Of a stretch of 64,000 nucleotides of DNA, positions 1 to 8,191 are shown piece after piece. The translations under genes and the position numbers were made by a program. The notes beneath the pieces are model-generated. The model was not told the origin of the DNA. It was given only the letters and a program-made list of their open reading frames with translations, and made no database searches. Positions within the stretch are counted from its first letter, which is position 1; every line of letters starts with the position of its first letter. Origin of the DNA: an uncultured Verrucomicrobiales bacterium (GTDB lineage Bacteria > Verrucomicrobiota > Verrucomicrobiia > Verrucomicrobiales > DEV007); contig CALAHF010000018.1 of the NCBI GenBank assembly GCA_937891465.1, positions 47,471 to 111,470 of the forward strand. The letters run 5' to 3'.

Positions 1-1
1 G

Positions 2-2191
2 TTCTTTCTATACTACGCACTGACGTCACCACATTCCCCCTGGCTGCCATCGGAAAAATTCAAAGGCAAAAGTGAAGCGGGGAACTACGGCGATTTCATT
101 GTGCAGCTCGACGACGAAGTCGGCAGAGTCGCAAAAGCCTTAAAAGAAACCGGACTAGAGAAGGACACGTTGATTATCTTCTCCAGTGACAACGGCCCCA
201 TGTGGATGAACGGGGACAAGGAAAAGTTCGGTCACCACGCTTGCGGTGTTCTGAAAGGACACAAGGCCTCACCGAACGAAGGCGGACACCGCGTTCCATT
301 CATCGCGAGATGGCCGGGCAAAATTGCGCCGGGAACGGTCTCCGGATCGACCATCAATTTCACCGACTTCTTTGCCACACTGGCGGAGATGTTTGAGGTG
401 AATTCCCAAAAGAAATACCCGGGTATGGCCAGGGACAGTTTCAGTTTTTACCCAGCTCTGTTTGAACCGGAGAAAAGAATTCCCCGGCCGCCGATGATCG
501 TCGGCAACTACAGCTTGAGGATGGACGACTGGAAACTCGTCGCCCGCAAGGCGGGAAAAAAGGGAGGGATTCCTGCCATCACAGATGTCAAAACCTACAA
601 CCTCGCAGAAGATATCTCCGAACAGAATGATCTCGCGACATCCAGCCCCGAACGGCTACAGGAGATGTACGATCACTATAAAAGCTTTCTGGAAAATCGG
701 AAATTAACTCCGGACGCCCCAGAGAAGAAAACGGGGAAACAGGGCAGGTCTAAATCACAACGCAAATCAACAAAGCCAACTGCGAAAGTCGTTGGCGCCG
801 CTAAACTTCCAAACATCGTTCTCATGATGTCCGATGATCAGGGCTGGGGCGAGACGAGCTACAACGGTCACCCGCAACTGAAAACACCTATCCTCGATGA
901 GATGGCAGCCACTGGTTTGCGGTTCGATCGCTTCTACGCCGCCTCGCCGGTGTGCACCCCAACCCGCGCCAGTGTGTTGACCGGGCGTCACGCCAATCGG
1001 ATGGGCGCCTTCGGGGCAAACTGGTCGATTCGTCCCGAAGAAGTCACCCTGGGGCCACTTCTGAAAGCCGCCGGTTACCGAACTGCCCACTACGGCAAGT
1101 GGCATGTCGGCGCGGTAAAGAAAGACTCGCCACTCTCACCGAAGGCGCTGGGCTTCGATGAATCGCTCTCGCACGATAACTTTTTCGAGATGAACCCGGC
1201 TCTGAGCCGAAATGGAAATTCGCCCGAGCGGATCAACGGGGAAGGTTCCGAAATTTTGGTAAAAGAGGCCCTGGATTTCGTGCGTCGATCATCCAGCGAG
1301 GACGCACCGTTCTTCGTCGTGATCTGGTTTGGCTCTCCCCACTCCCCTTACGAGTGCTCCGAGGAAGACAGCGCACCCTACCGCGATCTCGGTGAAGACC
1401 TGAGCCGCCGCTACGGCGAGATCGTCGCCATGGACCGCGCCATCGGACAATTTCGCGACGGCCTCGATCGTATCGGTGAGCGCGCTAACACGCTAATCTG
1501 GTTCAACTCAGACAACGGGATGACCACCGAGATGATTCCCAGGGAGCAGCAGGCGAACATGTTCAACGGCGGCCTGCGCGGAACCAAATCGCATATGAAC
1601 GAGGGCGGCCTGCGCGTTCCGGCCCTGATCGAGTGGCCCGCGATGATCACTGATGCGAGGAACAGTTCCGTTCCCTGCGTTACCTCCGATATTCTGCCGA
1701 CCCTGTTGAATATCTTACAAATCGCTCACCCAAATCCGGAGCGTCCGCTCGACGGTATCAGCCTGAAAACTTTGGTCGTAGATGGGACGATGAAAGAACG
1801 CCCAAAGCCGATCGGATTTTCCGGATACGACTGGAAGGCCGAGCAGGAAAACGAACCGTGGTTGGCAGATCGAAGCCTCAACGAATTCATCACCGAGACA
1901 GCGAAGAAGAATCCGACGCAAACAAAGCGAATGACCTCCTTCAAGAATCATCGGCATCCGGTGGTGAAAACTGAGTTCGATAAATCGAGGGCGTGGATCG
2001 ACAATCGATACAAGTTGTTGTTTCCGAGGGGTGGGAACGCCAGTTTCGAACTCTACGACATCGTCGCCGACAAGGAGGAGAGCCATGACCTCGCCTCCGG
2101 GAATCCTGAGATCGTGGAGCGCATGGCGGCCGAATTGAGAGCGTGGCAACTGTCAGTGGAAAAGAGCCTCACCGGTGCCGATTACCGGTAG
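2..2191 (+). CDS. Tandem S1-sulfatase fusion protein, 5' end outside the window
   Basis: The frame is open from base 2, so the gene begins before the window; the GTG at 101 is internal. The visible 729 residues hold two sulfatase units. The first is only the C-terminal half of an arylsulfatase (a SSDNGP metal-binding motif, then a GGHRVPFIARWPG stretch and the small C-terminal subdomain). A Lys/Ser/Thr-rich linker of about 35 residues (positions roughly 703-805) follows. The second unit is complete: metal-binding DD in LMMSDDQGWG, and CTPTR with the formylglycine-forming Cys codon at 953-955, giving the S1 consensus CxPxR. The second unit has no signal peptide of its own and must be exported with the first. 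It needs an anaerobic or FGE-type maturase, not seen here. Sulfate-ester hydrolysis of a glycan is inferred from the family; the substrate is unknown. Confidence 0.9.
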   Translation, partial: FFLYYALTSPHSPWLPSEKFKGKSEAGNYGDFIVQLDDEVGRVAKALKETGLEKDTLIIFSSDNGPMWMNGDKEKFGHHACGVLKGHKASPNEGGHRVPFIARWPGKIAPGTVSGSTINFTDFFATLAEMFEVNSQKKYPGMARDSFSFYPALFEPEKRIPRPPMIVGNYSLRMDDWKLVARKAGKKGGIPAITDVKTYNLAEDISEQNDLATSSPERLQEMYDHYKSFLENRKLTPDAPEKKTGKQGRSKSQRKSTKPTAKVVGAAKLPNIVLMMSDDQGWGETSYNGHPQLKTPILDEMAATGLRFDRFYAASPVCTPTRASVLTGRHANRMGAFGANWSIRPEEVTLGPLLKAAGYRTAHYGKWHVGAVKKDSPLSPKALGFDESLSHDNFFEMNPALSRNGNSPERINGEGSEILVKEALDFVRRSSSEDAPFFVVIWFGSPHSPYECSEEDSAPYRDLGEDLSRRYGEIVAMDRAIGQFRDGLDRIGERANTLIWFNSDNGMTTEMIPREQQANMFNGGLRGTKSHMNEGGLRVPALIEWPAMITDARNSSVPCVTSDILPTLLNILQIAHPNPERPLDGISLKTLVVDGTMKERPKPIGFSGYDWKAEQENEPWLADRSLNEFITETAKKNPTQTKRMTSFKNHRHPVVKTEFDKSRAWIDNRYKLLFPRGGNASFELYDIVADKEESHDLASGNPEIVERMAAELRAWQLSVEKSLTGADYR

Positions 2192-2389
2192 GCAGGCCGG
2201 TGCCCGATAGTCGGGAAAACCCTGATCTAAGAAAGTGACGAAAACTAAGAAATAAATCGTCCCAACATCGTCCTCAATTGAGGCGGTAACCCGTTTCCCG
2301 ACAATCACGTCATTTAGAAGAAATATTTCGGCAAACCATCCTTCCCTGTGGAGAGTTTGATGTGACGAAGTCCGAATTTAATCGATAAA

Positions 2390-4195
2390 ATGAAAATCCT
2401 AGTCTGCCTGTTTGCCGTATGCGCGATCTCAACTTCTTTGATTTCGGCCGAAGAGAGTCTGAAAAAGAACGATCGCATTGTTTTCCTTGGCGATTCCATC
2501 ACGGCTGCAGGAGTTCGCCCGACGGGTTACATCACCCTGGCATCGAAGCAAATCGAACTGGCTTATCCCAATCTTGATGTGGAGTTAATCGGTGCGGGCA
2601 AAGGCGGTCACAAGGTCCCCGACTGCCAGGCACGCCTGCAAACCGATGTGCTCGACCACAAACCCACCATCGTTTTTATCTACATTGGTATCAATGATGT
2701 CTGGCATTGGACTCACCCGAAGGTGGTCGCCAGAGGTAAAAAAGGCACGACCCCGGAAACCTTCGAAAACGGTCTGCGAGATATGATCGAAAAGATCAAC
2801 GGTGCCGGCGCCCGGGTCATTTTGTGCACCCCGACTGTTATTGGCGAAAAACCTGACGGCACCAATCCCGAGGATGCCAGACTCGACCAGTATGCCGACA
2901 TCAGTCGCAGGGTCGCTACAGAGACCAAATCTCAGTTACTCGACCTTCGAAAAGTTTTTATTTCGAATCTAAAGCAGAACAACACGGAGAACCTGACGCA
3001 AGGCATTCTCACCAGCGACAGCGTGCACATGAACGATGCTGGCAACAAACTGATTTCCCAACTCGTTCTCGAAGCCCTCGAGGTTCCGTCGATTAAATCT
3101 CAGGAACCGACGCATGTTGCAACAGCCGAATTCGAGCGCGGCAAAACCATTTATTCCCAGCTCTGCTTCAACTGTCACGGTCCGAAATTGGAGGGTGGTC
3201 AGGGGCCATCCCTCATCGACAGCTATTGGCAGCACGGTTCCTCGCCGGAGGCGATTCTGAAGGTGATCAACAAGGGGGTTCCCGGATCGCCGATGATTCC
3301 GTATGAAGCTGTTTTCCCGGAAGCAGATCGAATTGCCCTGCGTGATTTCATTCTTTCCGAGCAGGCGGGATTGCGGGAAACGGTGCGATCCATCTACCCG
3401 CGCGATTACTTCAAGGGCAAGCGATTCACGCCTGAGTTGTTTGATTCGGTCGAATCGGAGTCGCAAACAACGCTGCCTGAAAATCATTATTATTTCCCGC
3501 GAAGCGCAGAAGGGGTCCTTCGTGGGAAATCGAAACTCTATATCAAAGAAGCGGGGAGTTACCGCTTCAACATTCGACTTCTCGGGCGCACCTCCATTTT
3601 TCTGAATGGGGACGAAGTTCACTATTCGGATGAAAAGGCAGATAAGGCAACGCACCTCAACAAGACCGTCGACCTAAAGCCGGGCGTGCATGAATTGGAA
3701 ATCCTGCATGAAGAGAAGCCGAGCCACAGCTATCGGTTTTCTGGCTTCTTCGAAAAGGTCGGGGGGGAGCGGATCGCGCTCAATGGCCGCAGCCTGCAGG
3801 GGAATATTCCGAAGATCATCAAAGCCAGGCCTGATGAGGCTCTGGTAGTTCGCAAATGGATCGATGGTTTGCCGCCAAGGGCGTTGCTTTGCCTGCTTCC
3901 GAATCAGGTGATTGTCGCCTACAACCCGGTTGACGGAAAAGTGCTCAATGCCTGGCATTCGGCAGTAATCAATCAAACGCCTTCGTTGCCCGATCGAAGT
4001 GCGAAGCCATCCGAAATAAACGGCACCCTTATTCCCGATGGAGGAACTGATCCATCCAGTGGAAAAACACACCGGTTTCTTCACTACGAAACGCAAGGGG
4101 ACTCAGTCCTGATCGCAACCCAAATTGATGGCGAGAAAACCACCATCAAGATCACTCCTAAAGGTAAGCAGTCTTTCTCTGTTTCCAAAAGCTAA
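2390..4195 (+). CDS. Secreted SGNH/GDSL hydrolase fused to a cytochrome c domain
   Basis: The 601-residue protein starts with a signal peptide (cleavage near residue 20). Residues 28-230 are an SGNH esterase: GDSIT with Ser36, the GIND block with Asn102, and a DSVH block with Asp210 and His213 as the rest of the triad. Residues about 246-325 are a class I cytochrome c: CFNCH at 259-263 binds haem and Met302 in GSPM is a plausible axial ligand. The rest (about 345-460) is beta-rich and resembles a PA14-like carbohydrate-binding module, followed by a C-terminal domain I do not recognise. The family would remove acyl groups from carbohydrate in the periplasm; the haem domain suggests an electron-transfer partner. 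It lies between the tandem sulfatase and the propeller protein on the same strand, with gaps of about 200 and 70 bp. Confidence 0.85.
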   Translation: MKILVCLFAVCAISTSLISAEESLKKNDRIVFLGDSITAAGVRPTGYITLASKQIELAYPNLDVELIGAGKGGHKVPDCQARLQTDVLDHKPTIVFIYIGINDVWHWTHPKVVARGKKGTTPETFENGLRDMIEKINGAGARVILCTPTVIGEKPDGTNPEDARLDQYADISRRVATETKSQLLDLRKVFISNLKQNNTENLTQGILTSDSVHMNDAGNKLISQLVLEALEVPSIKSQEPTHVATAEFERGKTIYSQLCFNCHGPKLEGGQGPSLIDSYWQHGSSPEAILKVINKGVPGSPMIPYEAVFPEADRIALRDFILSEQAGLRETVRSIYPRDYFKGKRFTPELFDSVESESQTTLPENHYYFPRSAEGVLRGKSKLYIKEAGSYRFNIRLLGRTSIFLNGDEVHYSDEKADKATHLNKTVDLKPGVHELEILHEEKPSHSYRFSGFFEKVGGERIALNGRSLQGNIPKIIKARPDEALVVRKWIDGLPPRALLCLLPNQVIVAYNPVDGKVLNAWHSAVINQTPSLPDRSAKPSEINGTLIPDGGTDPSSGKTHRFLHYETQGDSVLIATQIDGEKTTIKITPKGKQSFSVSKS

Positions 4196-4203
4196 CCATC
4201 ACC

Positions 4204-4248
4204 ACGAAGCAACAGGGTGCGTTCGATGAACCAACCCTATTGCTTCGT
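4204..4248. repeat. Palindromic repeat R1, copy 1
   Basis: This 45-bp imperfect palindrome has arms ACGAAGCAACAGGGT and ACCCTATTGCTTCGT around a GTTCGATGAAC core. It lies between two same-strand genes. A longer in-frame reading of the next gene from a GTG at 4217 would translate it, but the better start is downstream of it. Confidence 0.85.
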
Positions 4249-4264
4249 AAACCACTTTTTTGAA

Positions 4265-6799
4265 ATGAACCAATCATCCCTATTGAATCGATTCCCGATT
4301 TTCCTTCTGGCTCTGTTTTTCAGCAGCATCGCCTCCGCTCAACTTCCGGCGGGTTACCGTATTGAAACCGTCCCGCTCCCCAAAGGTGCTGTCACGATTC
4401 TCGGCCTCTGTCACAAGCCGGACGGCACGCTCGCCGTCGTGAGTTGGGAAGGTGAAGTTTGGGAATACAAAGACAAGGCCTGGACTCGCTTCGCCGAAAA
4501 TTTGATGGAGCCGAACGGCATCTATTATGACGTGAAAGAAAAGGCCTACTACGTCGCCCAGAAGCCGGAGTTGACGCGACTGGTTGATGCGAATGGCGAT
4601 GGCGTTTGCGATCGATACGAATGCGTCACGGACGATTTTGGTGTTTCAGGCGAATACCATGAGTATCACTATGGGCCGGTTGTCGATTCACTCGGTCGAA
4701 AATATGCCTCGCTCAATCTTGCGGCCCGGGGTGAATTCACTGTGCCGGATGGCAAGCCGGTCGGAAAAGGCGGCGGCAACATGTCCTACAACGCACCGTG
4801 GCGTGGCTGGGTTTACCGGTCGGACCGTCCCGGGCATTTCCAACCCATCGCGAATGGCTTTCGTTCGCCCTGCGGCATCGGCATCAGTCCGAATGACGAG
4901 CTCTTCATCACCGATAACCAAGGAGACTGGGTTGCGGACTGTTGTCTCTATCACGTTCGAGAAGGAAATTTCTACGGCCATCCCGCCTCGCTTCCCGCGC
5001 GACCGGATTTCACAAAAGAGAAAGTTCTGTCGATGACAGCCGGGGACTTTGCAAAACTTCGCACGCCCCCAGCCGTTTGGTTTCCCCGTGAGATTATTGC
5101 CAACACACCCGGCAGTCCGACCTGGGATACGACTGGTGGAAAATTCGGCCCGTTTGAAAACCAAATGTTTATCGGCGATCAACGGCAATCAAATTACTTC
5201 CGCTGTGGTGTGGAAAAGGTAGATGGCGATCTCCAGGGCTGGTGCGTTGATTTCCTTCGCGGCCTCGAATCAGGCCCGGTGAAAATGTCTTTCGATGGAG
5301 CCGGACGATTGTGGTCCGCTCAGGTCGGTCGTGGTTGGTTCAGTGTCGGGGGGAAACGCACGGCCTTGCAATACGCGGAGTGGGATGGCAAGACGATCCC
5401 GTTTGCGATTCATTCGTCTTCGTTAACCAGGACGGGGTTTGAGGTCACCTTTACGCAATCGATCGGAGAGGAAATTAGTCCGGCGGTGAAATCCTGGCAT
5501 TACCACTACTACAGCACCTACGGATCGCCTCCAGTAGATGAAACACCGCTTAAGGTCACGAACTACAAGCTCTCGAAAGATCGCAAAACGGTTTCCTTTG
5601 ATGTGCCGCTGGTAGAAGGCAAAGTCTATGAATTGCAGTTTCCCGGGCAGAAGAATTCGGAGGACGTCCCGCTGGATTTCGACGCCATTTATTACACGGT
5701 GAATAAACTTCGACCCGCCAAAGAACCGGGCGCAGGCCGGAACGTTGGATGGACTCTCGCAGGTTCCAGCTGGAATCGGAATGACAAGCGACGTCCTGCA
5801 CCCGGAATTGTTGAACCACTCCCTGAAAAAGACTGTAAGCTTCAGGCACCGGAGAACGCCACGGTTCTCGACGCCGATCAGTGGAGCAATGCATCGTGGA
5901 AGATCGATGAGGCAGGCGTCATGATTCGAGGAGAGGGCAACAATTCGACCACGAAATCCTATGGCAACGCCCGCATCCACTTGGAGTTTCGCTTCGATCC
6001 TTCCGATGATCCTGAGTGGGTCGGACAGCTTTACGGAAACTCAGGAGTTTTCCTAATGTCCGGTTACGAGTTGCAGGTCGTGAACAGTTTTGAAAATCCC
6101 ACCTTCGCCGACGGCACTTGTGGTTCGATTTATGGGCAGCATCCGCCCCGGGTGAATGCGAGCCGTAAGCCCGGTGAGTGGCAGGCTTATGACATTCTCA
6201 TGAAAGCGCCTGTCTTCGGTAAAGACGGATCGGTCGAAGAGCCTTTGCGCGCCACCATCTTTCATAACGGCATTCTCATCCACGACGATGTCTGGGTGTA
6301 TGGAGAAGTCGGCGGCCCCTACAAAGCCCATGGAAAGCGTCCATTGATGTTGCAGGATCACAAAGGAACCGACGTTTCTTTTCGCAATGGGTGGATTATC
6401 CCTGACGTCGATTACGATCAGTCTCTGGAATCATTTCGCAGTAACTTTGGAAACACGCCGAATCATTTTGTGGAAGCGACCCCTGATGTAAAGCCCATCA
6501 CCATTCTCAATGCGGGAATGGTGAGGGACATGGACAAGAATGCGGATGCCATCATCACCGTCGATGAATTTGTCGCTTACCGTGCTGCACAGTTTGATCC
6601 CCAGGACCTGGATGGAAATAAATTTCTCGATGCCGCGGAGTTTCCTCATCCCGGATCCTTTCGAGGAGGAGATAAAAACAAGGACGGAAAGCTCTCACGC
6701 GAGGAGCACCTTGATATCTTTCGAGGGCAATTCCCGAATGTCGATGTGAACGGCGACGGTAAAATCACCGCCGCGGACAAACGAAAGAAACAAAAATGA
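4265..6799 (+). CDS. PVC-type beta-propeller with DUF1080-like domain and four EF-hands
   Basis: I start at the ATG at 4265, giving 844 residues, because it begins a clear signal peptide (hydrophobic stretch then ASA/Q). A GTG 48 bases upstream would only translate repeat R1. Residues about 25-385 form a sorbosone-dehydrogenase-like/PVC-type propeller, with an embedded calcium-type loop DANGDGVCD. Residues about 385-500 are a beta-sandwich spacer. Residues about 535-725 resemble DUF1080 (3-keto-disaccharide hydrolase, concanavalin-like). The C-terminus has four EF-hand-like loops beginning near residues 755, 780, 802 and 825 (DMDKNADAIIT, DLDGNKFLD, DKNKDGKLS, DVNGDGKIT). Its role is probably extracellular carbohydrate binding or conversion; the enzymatic activity is not established. 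Confidence 0.85.
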   Translation: MNQSSLLNRFPIFLLALFFSSIASAQLPAGYRIETVPLPKGAVTILGLCHKPDGTLAVVSWEGEVWEYKDKAWTRFAENLMEPNGIYYDVKEKAYYVAQKPELTRLVDANGDGVCDRYECVTDDFGVSGEYHEYHYGPVVDSLGRKYASLNLAARGEFTVPDGKPVGKGGGNMSYNAPWRGWVYRSDRPGHFQPIANGFRSPCGIGISPNDELFITDNQGDWVADCCLYHVREGNFYGHPASLPARPDFTKEKVLSMTAGDFAKLRTPPAVWFPREIIANTPGSPTWDTTGGKFGPFENQMFIGDQRQSNYFRCGVEKVDGDLQGWCVDFLRGLESGPVKMSFDGAGRLWSAQVGRGWFSVGGKRTALQYAEWDGKTIPFAIHSSSLTRTGFEVTFTQSIGEEISPAVKSWHYHYYSTYGSPPVDETPLKVTNYKLSKDRKTVSFDVPLVEGKVYELQFPGQKNSEDVPLDFDAIYYTVNKLRPAKEPGAGRNVGWTLAGSSWNRNDKRRPAPGIVEPLPEKDCKLQAPENATVLDADQWSNASWKIDEAGVMIRGEGNNSTTKSYGNARIHLEFRFDPSDDPEWVGQLYGNSGVFLMSGYELQVVNSFENPTFADGTCGSIYGQHPPRVNASRKPGEWQAYDILMKAPVFGKDGSVEEPLRATIFHNGILIHDDVWVYGEVGGPYKAHGKRPLMLQDHKGTDVSFRNGWIIPDVDYDQSLESFRSNFGNTPNHFVEATPDVKPITILNAGMVRDMDKNADAIITVDEFVAYRAAQFDPQDLDGNKFLDAAEFPHPGSFRGGDKNKDGKLSREEHLDIFRGQFPNVDVNGDGKITAADKRKKQK

Positions 6800-6880
6800 T
6801 TTTATGAAAAAATGGATAATCGGGTAGCTCCTCCACTCAGCTTCATTCTGGCGGAGAAAAAACCTCATCCGATTCGAAAA

Positions 6881-8170
6881 TCAAGCAAACAGTGAGTCGA
6901 TTTGGCCCGTTGAATCCCCGTGCGACTCGACCTCAATTCCAGAGCCTTTCAATTGGCTGAGCCACAAATTGCAGAGCGGCGTCTTCGGATCGACGACATG
7001 TTGGCTGCCGTGTTTGAATCCGGATCCCCCACCGGTCACGACGGTTGGGCAATTCGTCAGGTAGTGAATCGAATTGATATTACTGCCGAGCGTCAGGGTG
7101 GTGTTGTCAAACAGCGTGGTGCCGTTTGTTTCTTTAATGCTCTTCAGTCGATCGATGAAATGAGCAAACAATTCGGACTGCTTTGCATCACGATTTTTCG
7201 AAACGACTTTGCGAGCGCCATCGCTGTAGTGGCTCATGTTATGCGAGGTGATCGTCGCGCCCATGCTGCGGATAAATGAATCAAGCGGTTGGCGATAGGT
7301 GAAGACACGTGAGGCATCGACCTGCATGGCCGCAACCATCAAATCATACATCATCTTCACCTCTTCAACGCCTTTGAGACCTTCGCCTGGTTCTTCTGGT
7401 AAATCCGTGGGTTTGGATTTTGGAACATCCAGCCAAGCTTCTTCTTTTGAGAGCCGAGTTTCAATGTCGCGAATGGATTGGAAATATTCGTCCAGCTTGT
7501 CTGTGTCAGTTTTTGTCAATCCGCGCTTGGCCGACTTCGCATCTTCCAAAACGGTATCGAGGACACTTCGTTGTTTTAAAAGAGCCGCCTGCCGCTCTGC
7601 CAATGGGGTTTGGTCGTCTGAAAAGAGACGGTGAAATGCGGCAACGGGCGTGTTCAATCCAGAAACAGGTTTGCCCTGTCGATTCCACGCGAGCGAAAGC
7701 CCCGGGCCGTGACCGTTGTCGCCCCCTTTGTATCCGAGTTGTATCGAGGTGAAGCGCGTGTCTTTTCCGAGAGTCTCGGCGGCGACCTGATCTACTGAAA
7801 TTGTGTTGTTAAAGCTTTGGCCGGGTTCGGCGTAGCGGTTCGCGCCGGTTAGCCAGAACGTGCTTCCCCAGTGAGCTTCATTGTTGAACTGGTTGGTGAG
7901 ATTCTGGATGACGGTAATGTCGTCCTTGTGACGTTCGAGAGGTGAAAGTCCCTCGGAAAGCTCCCAAGCGTCACCTGTCTTTTTAGCATCTGGATACCAA
8001 GTGTCTCGCGTGAACCCGAATCCTACGCCGAGATAAGCCAGTCGTTTGGGTGGTTCCGCTTCGGCTGCAGCAGATGCAAATTTTCTAAAACCTGAAGATT
8101 CCAAGAAAGGCAATGCAATCAGCGATGAACTGCTGCGGAGGAAAGAACGGCGATGGATGTTCGATGTCAT
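6881..8170 (-). CDS. DUF1552 family Tat-exported protein
   Basis: The 429-residue protein starts at the ATG at 8170; a TTG two codons upstream is also in frame. The N-terminus carries a twin-arginine motif (HRRSFLR) followed by a hydrophobic stretch. The rest matches DUF1552, a planctomycete/verrucomicrobial family of unknown function: typical features include the conserved HWGSTFWLTG region and the MSHYSDG and GSNINS regions. It lies 21 bp downstream of the DUF1587/DUF1592 cytochrome gene and is probably co-transcribed with it, the usual pairing of these two families. The family is thought to act as a periplasmic partner of the cytochrome protein; this is inference. Confidence 0.85.
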   Translation of the reverse strand: MTSNIHRRSFLRSSSSLIALPFLESSGFRKFASAAAEAEPPKRLAYLGVGFGFTRDTWYPDAKKTGDAWELSEGLSPLERHKDDITVIQNLTNQFNNEAHWGSTFWLTGANRYAEPGQSFNNTISVDQVAAETLGKDTRFTSIQLGYKGGDNGHGPGLSLAWNRQGKPVSGLNTPVAAFHRLFSDDQTPLAERQAALLKQRSVLDTVLEDAKSAKRGLTKTDTDKLDEYFQSIRDIETRLSKEEAWLDVPKSKPTDLPEEPGEGLKGVEEVKMMYDLMVAAMQVDASRVFTYRQPLDSFIRSMGATITSHNMSHYSDGARKVVSKNRDAKQSELFAHFIDRLKSIKETNGTTLFDNTTLTLGSNINSIHYLTNCPTVVTGGGSGFKHGSQHVVDPKTPLCNLWLSQLKGSGIEVESHGDSTGQIDSLFA

Positions 8171-8191
8171 TTTCAACTTGGTTTGATAAAG

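Noticed and set aside
767..1105. Minus-strand reading frame inside the sulfatase gene
   Set aside because: It is a shadow of the sulfatase; the composition follows the opposite strand and no family is recognisable. The same holds for the other antisense frames inside large genes.
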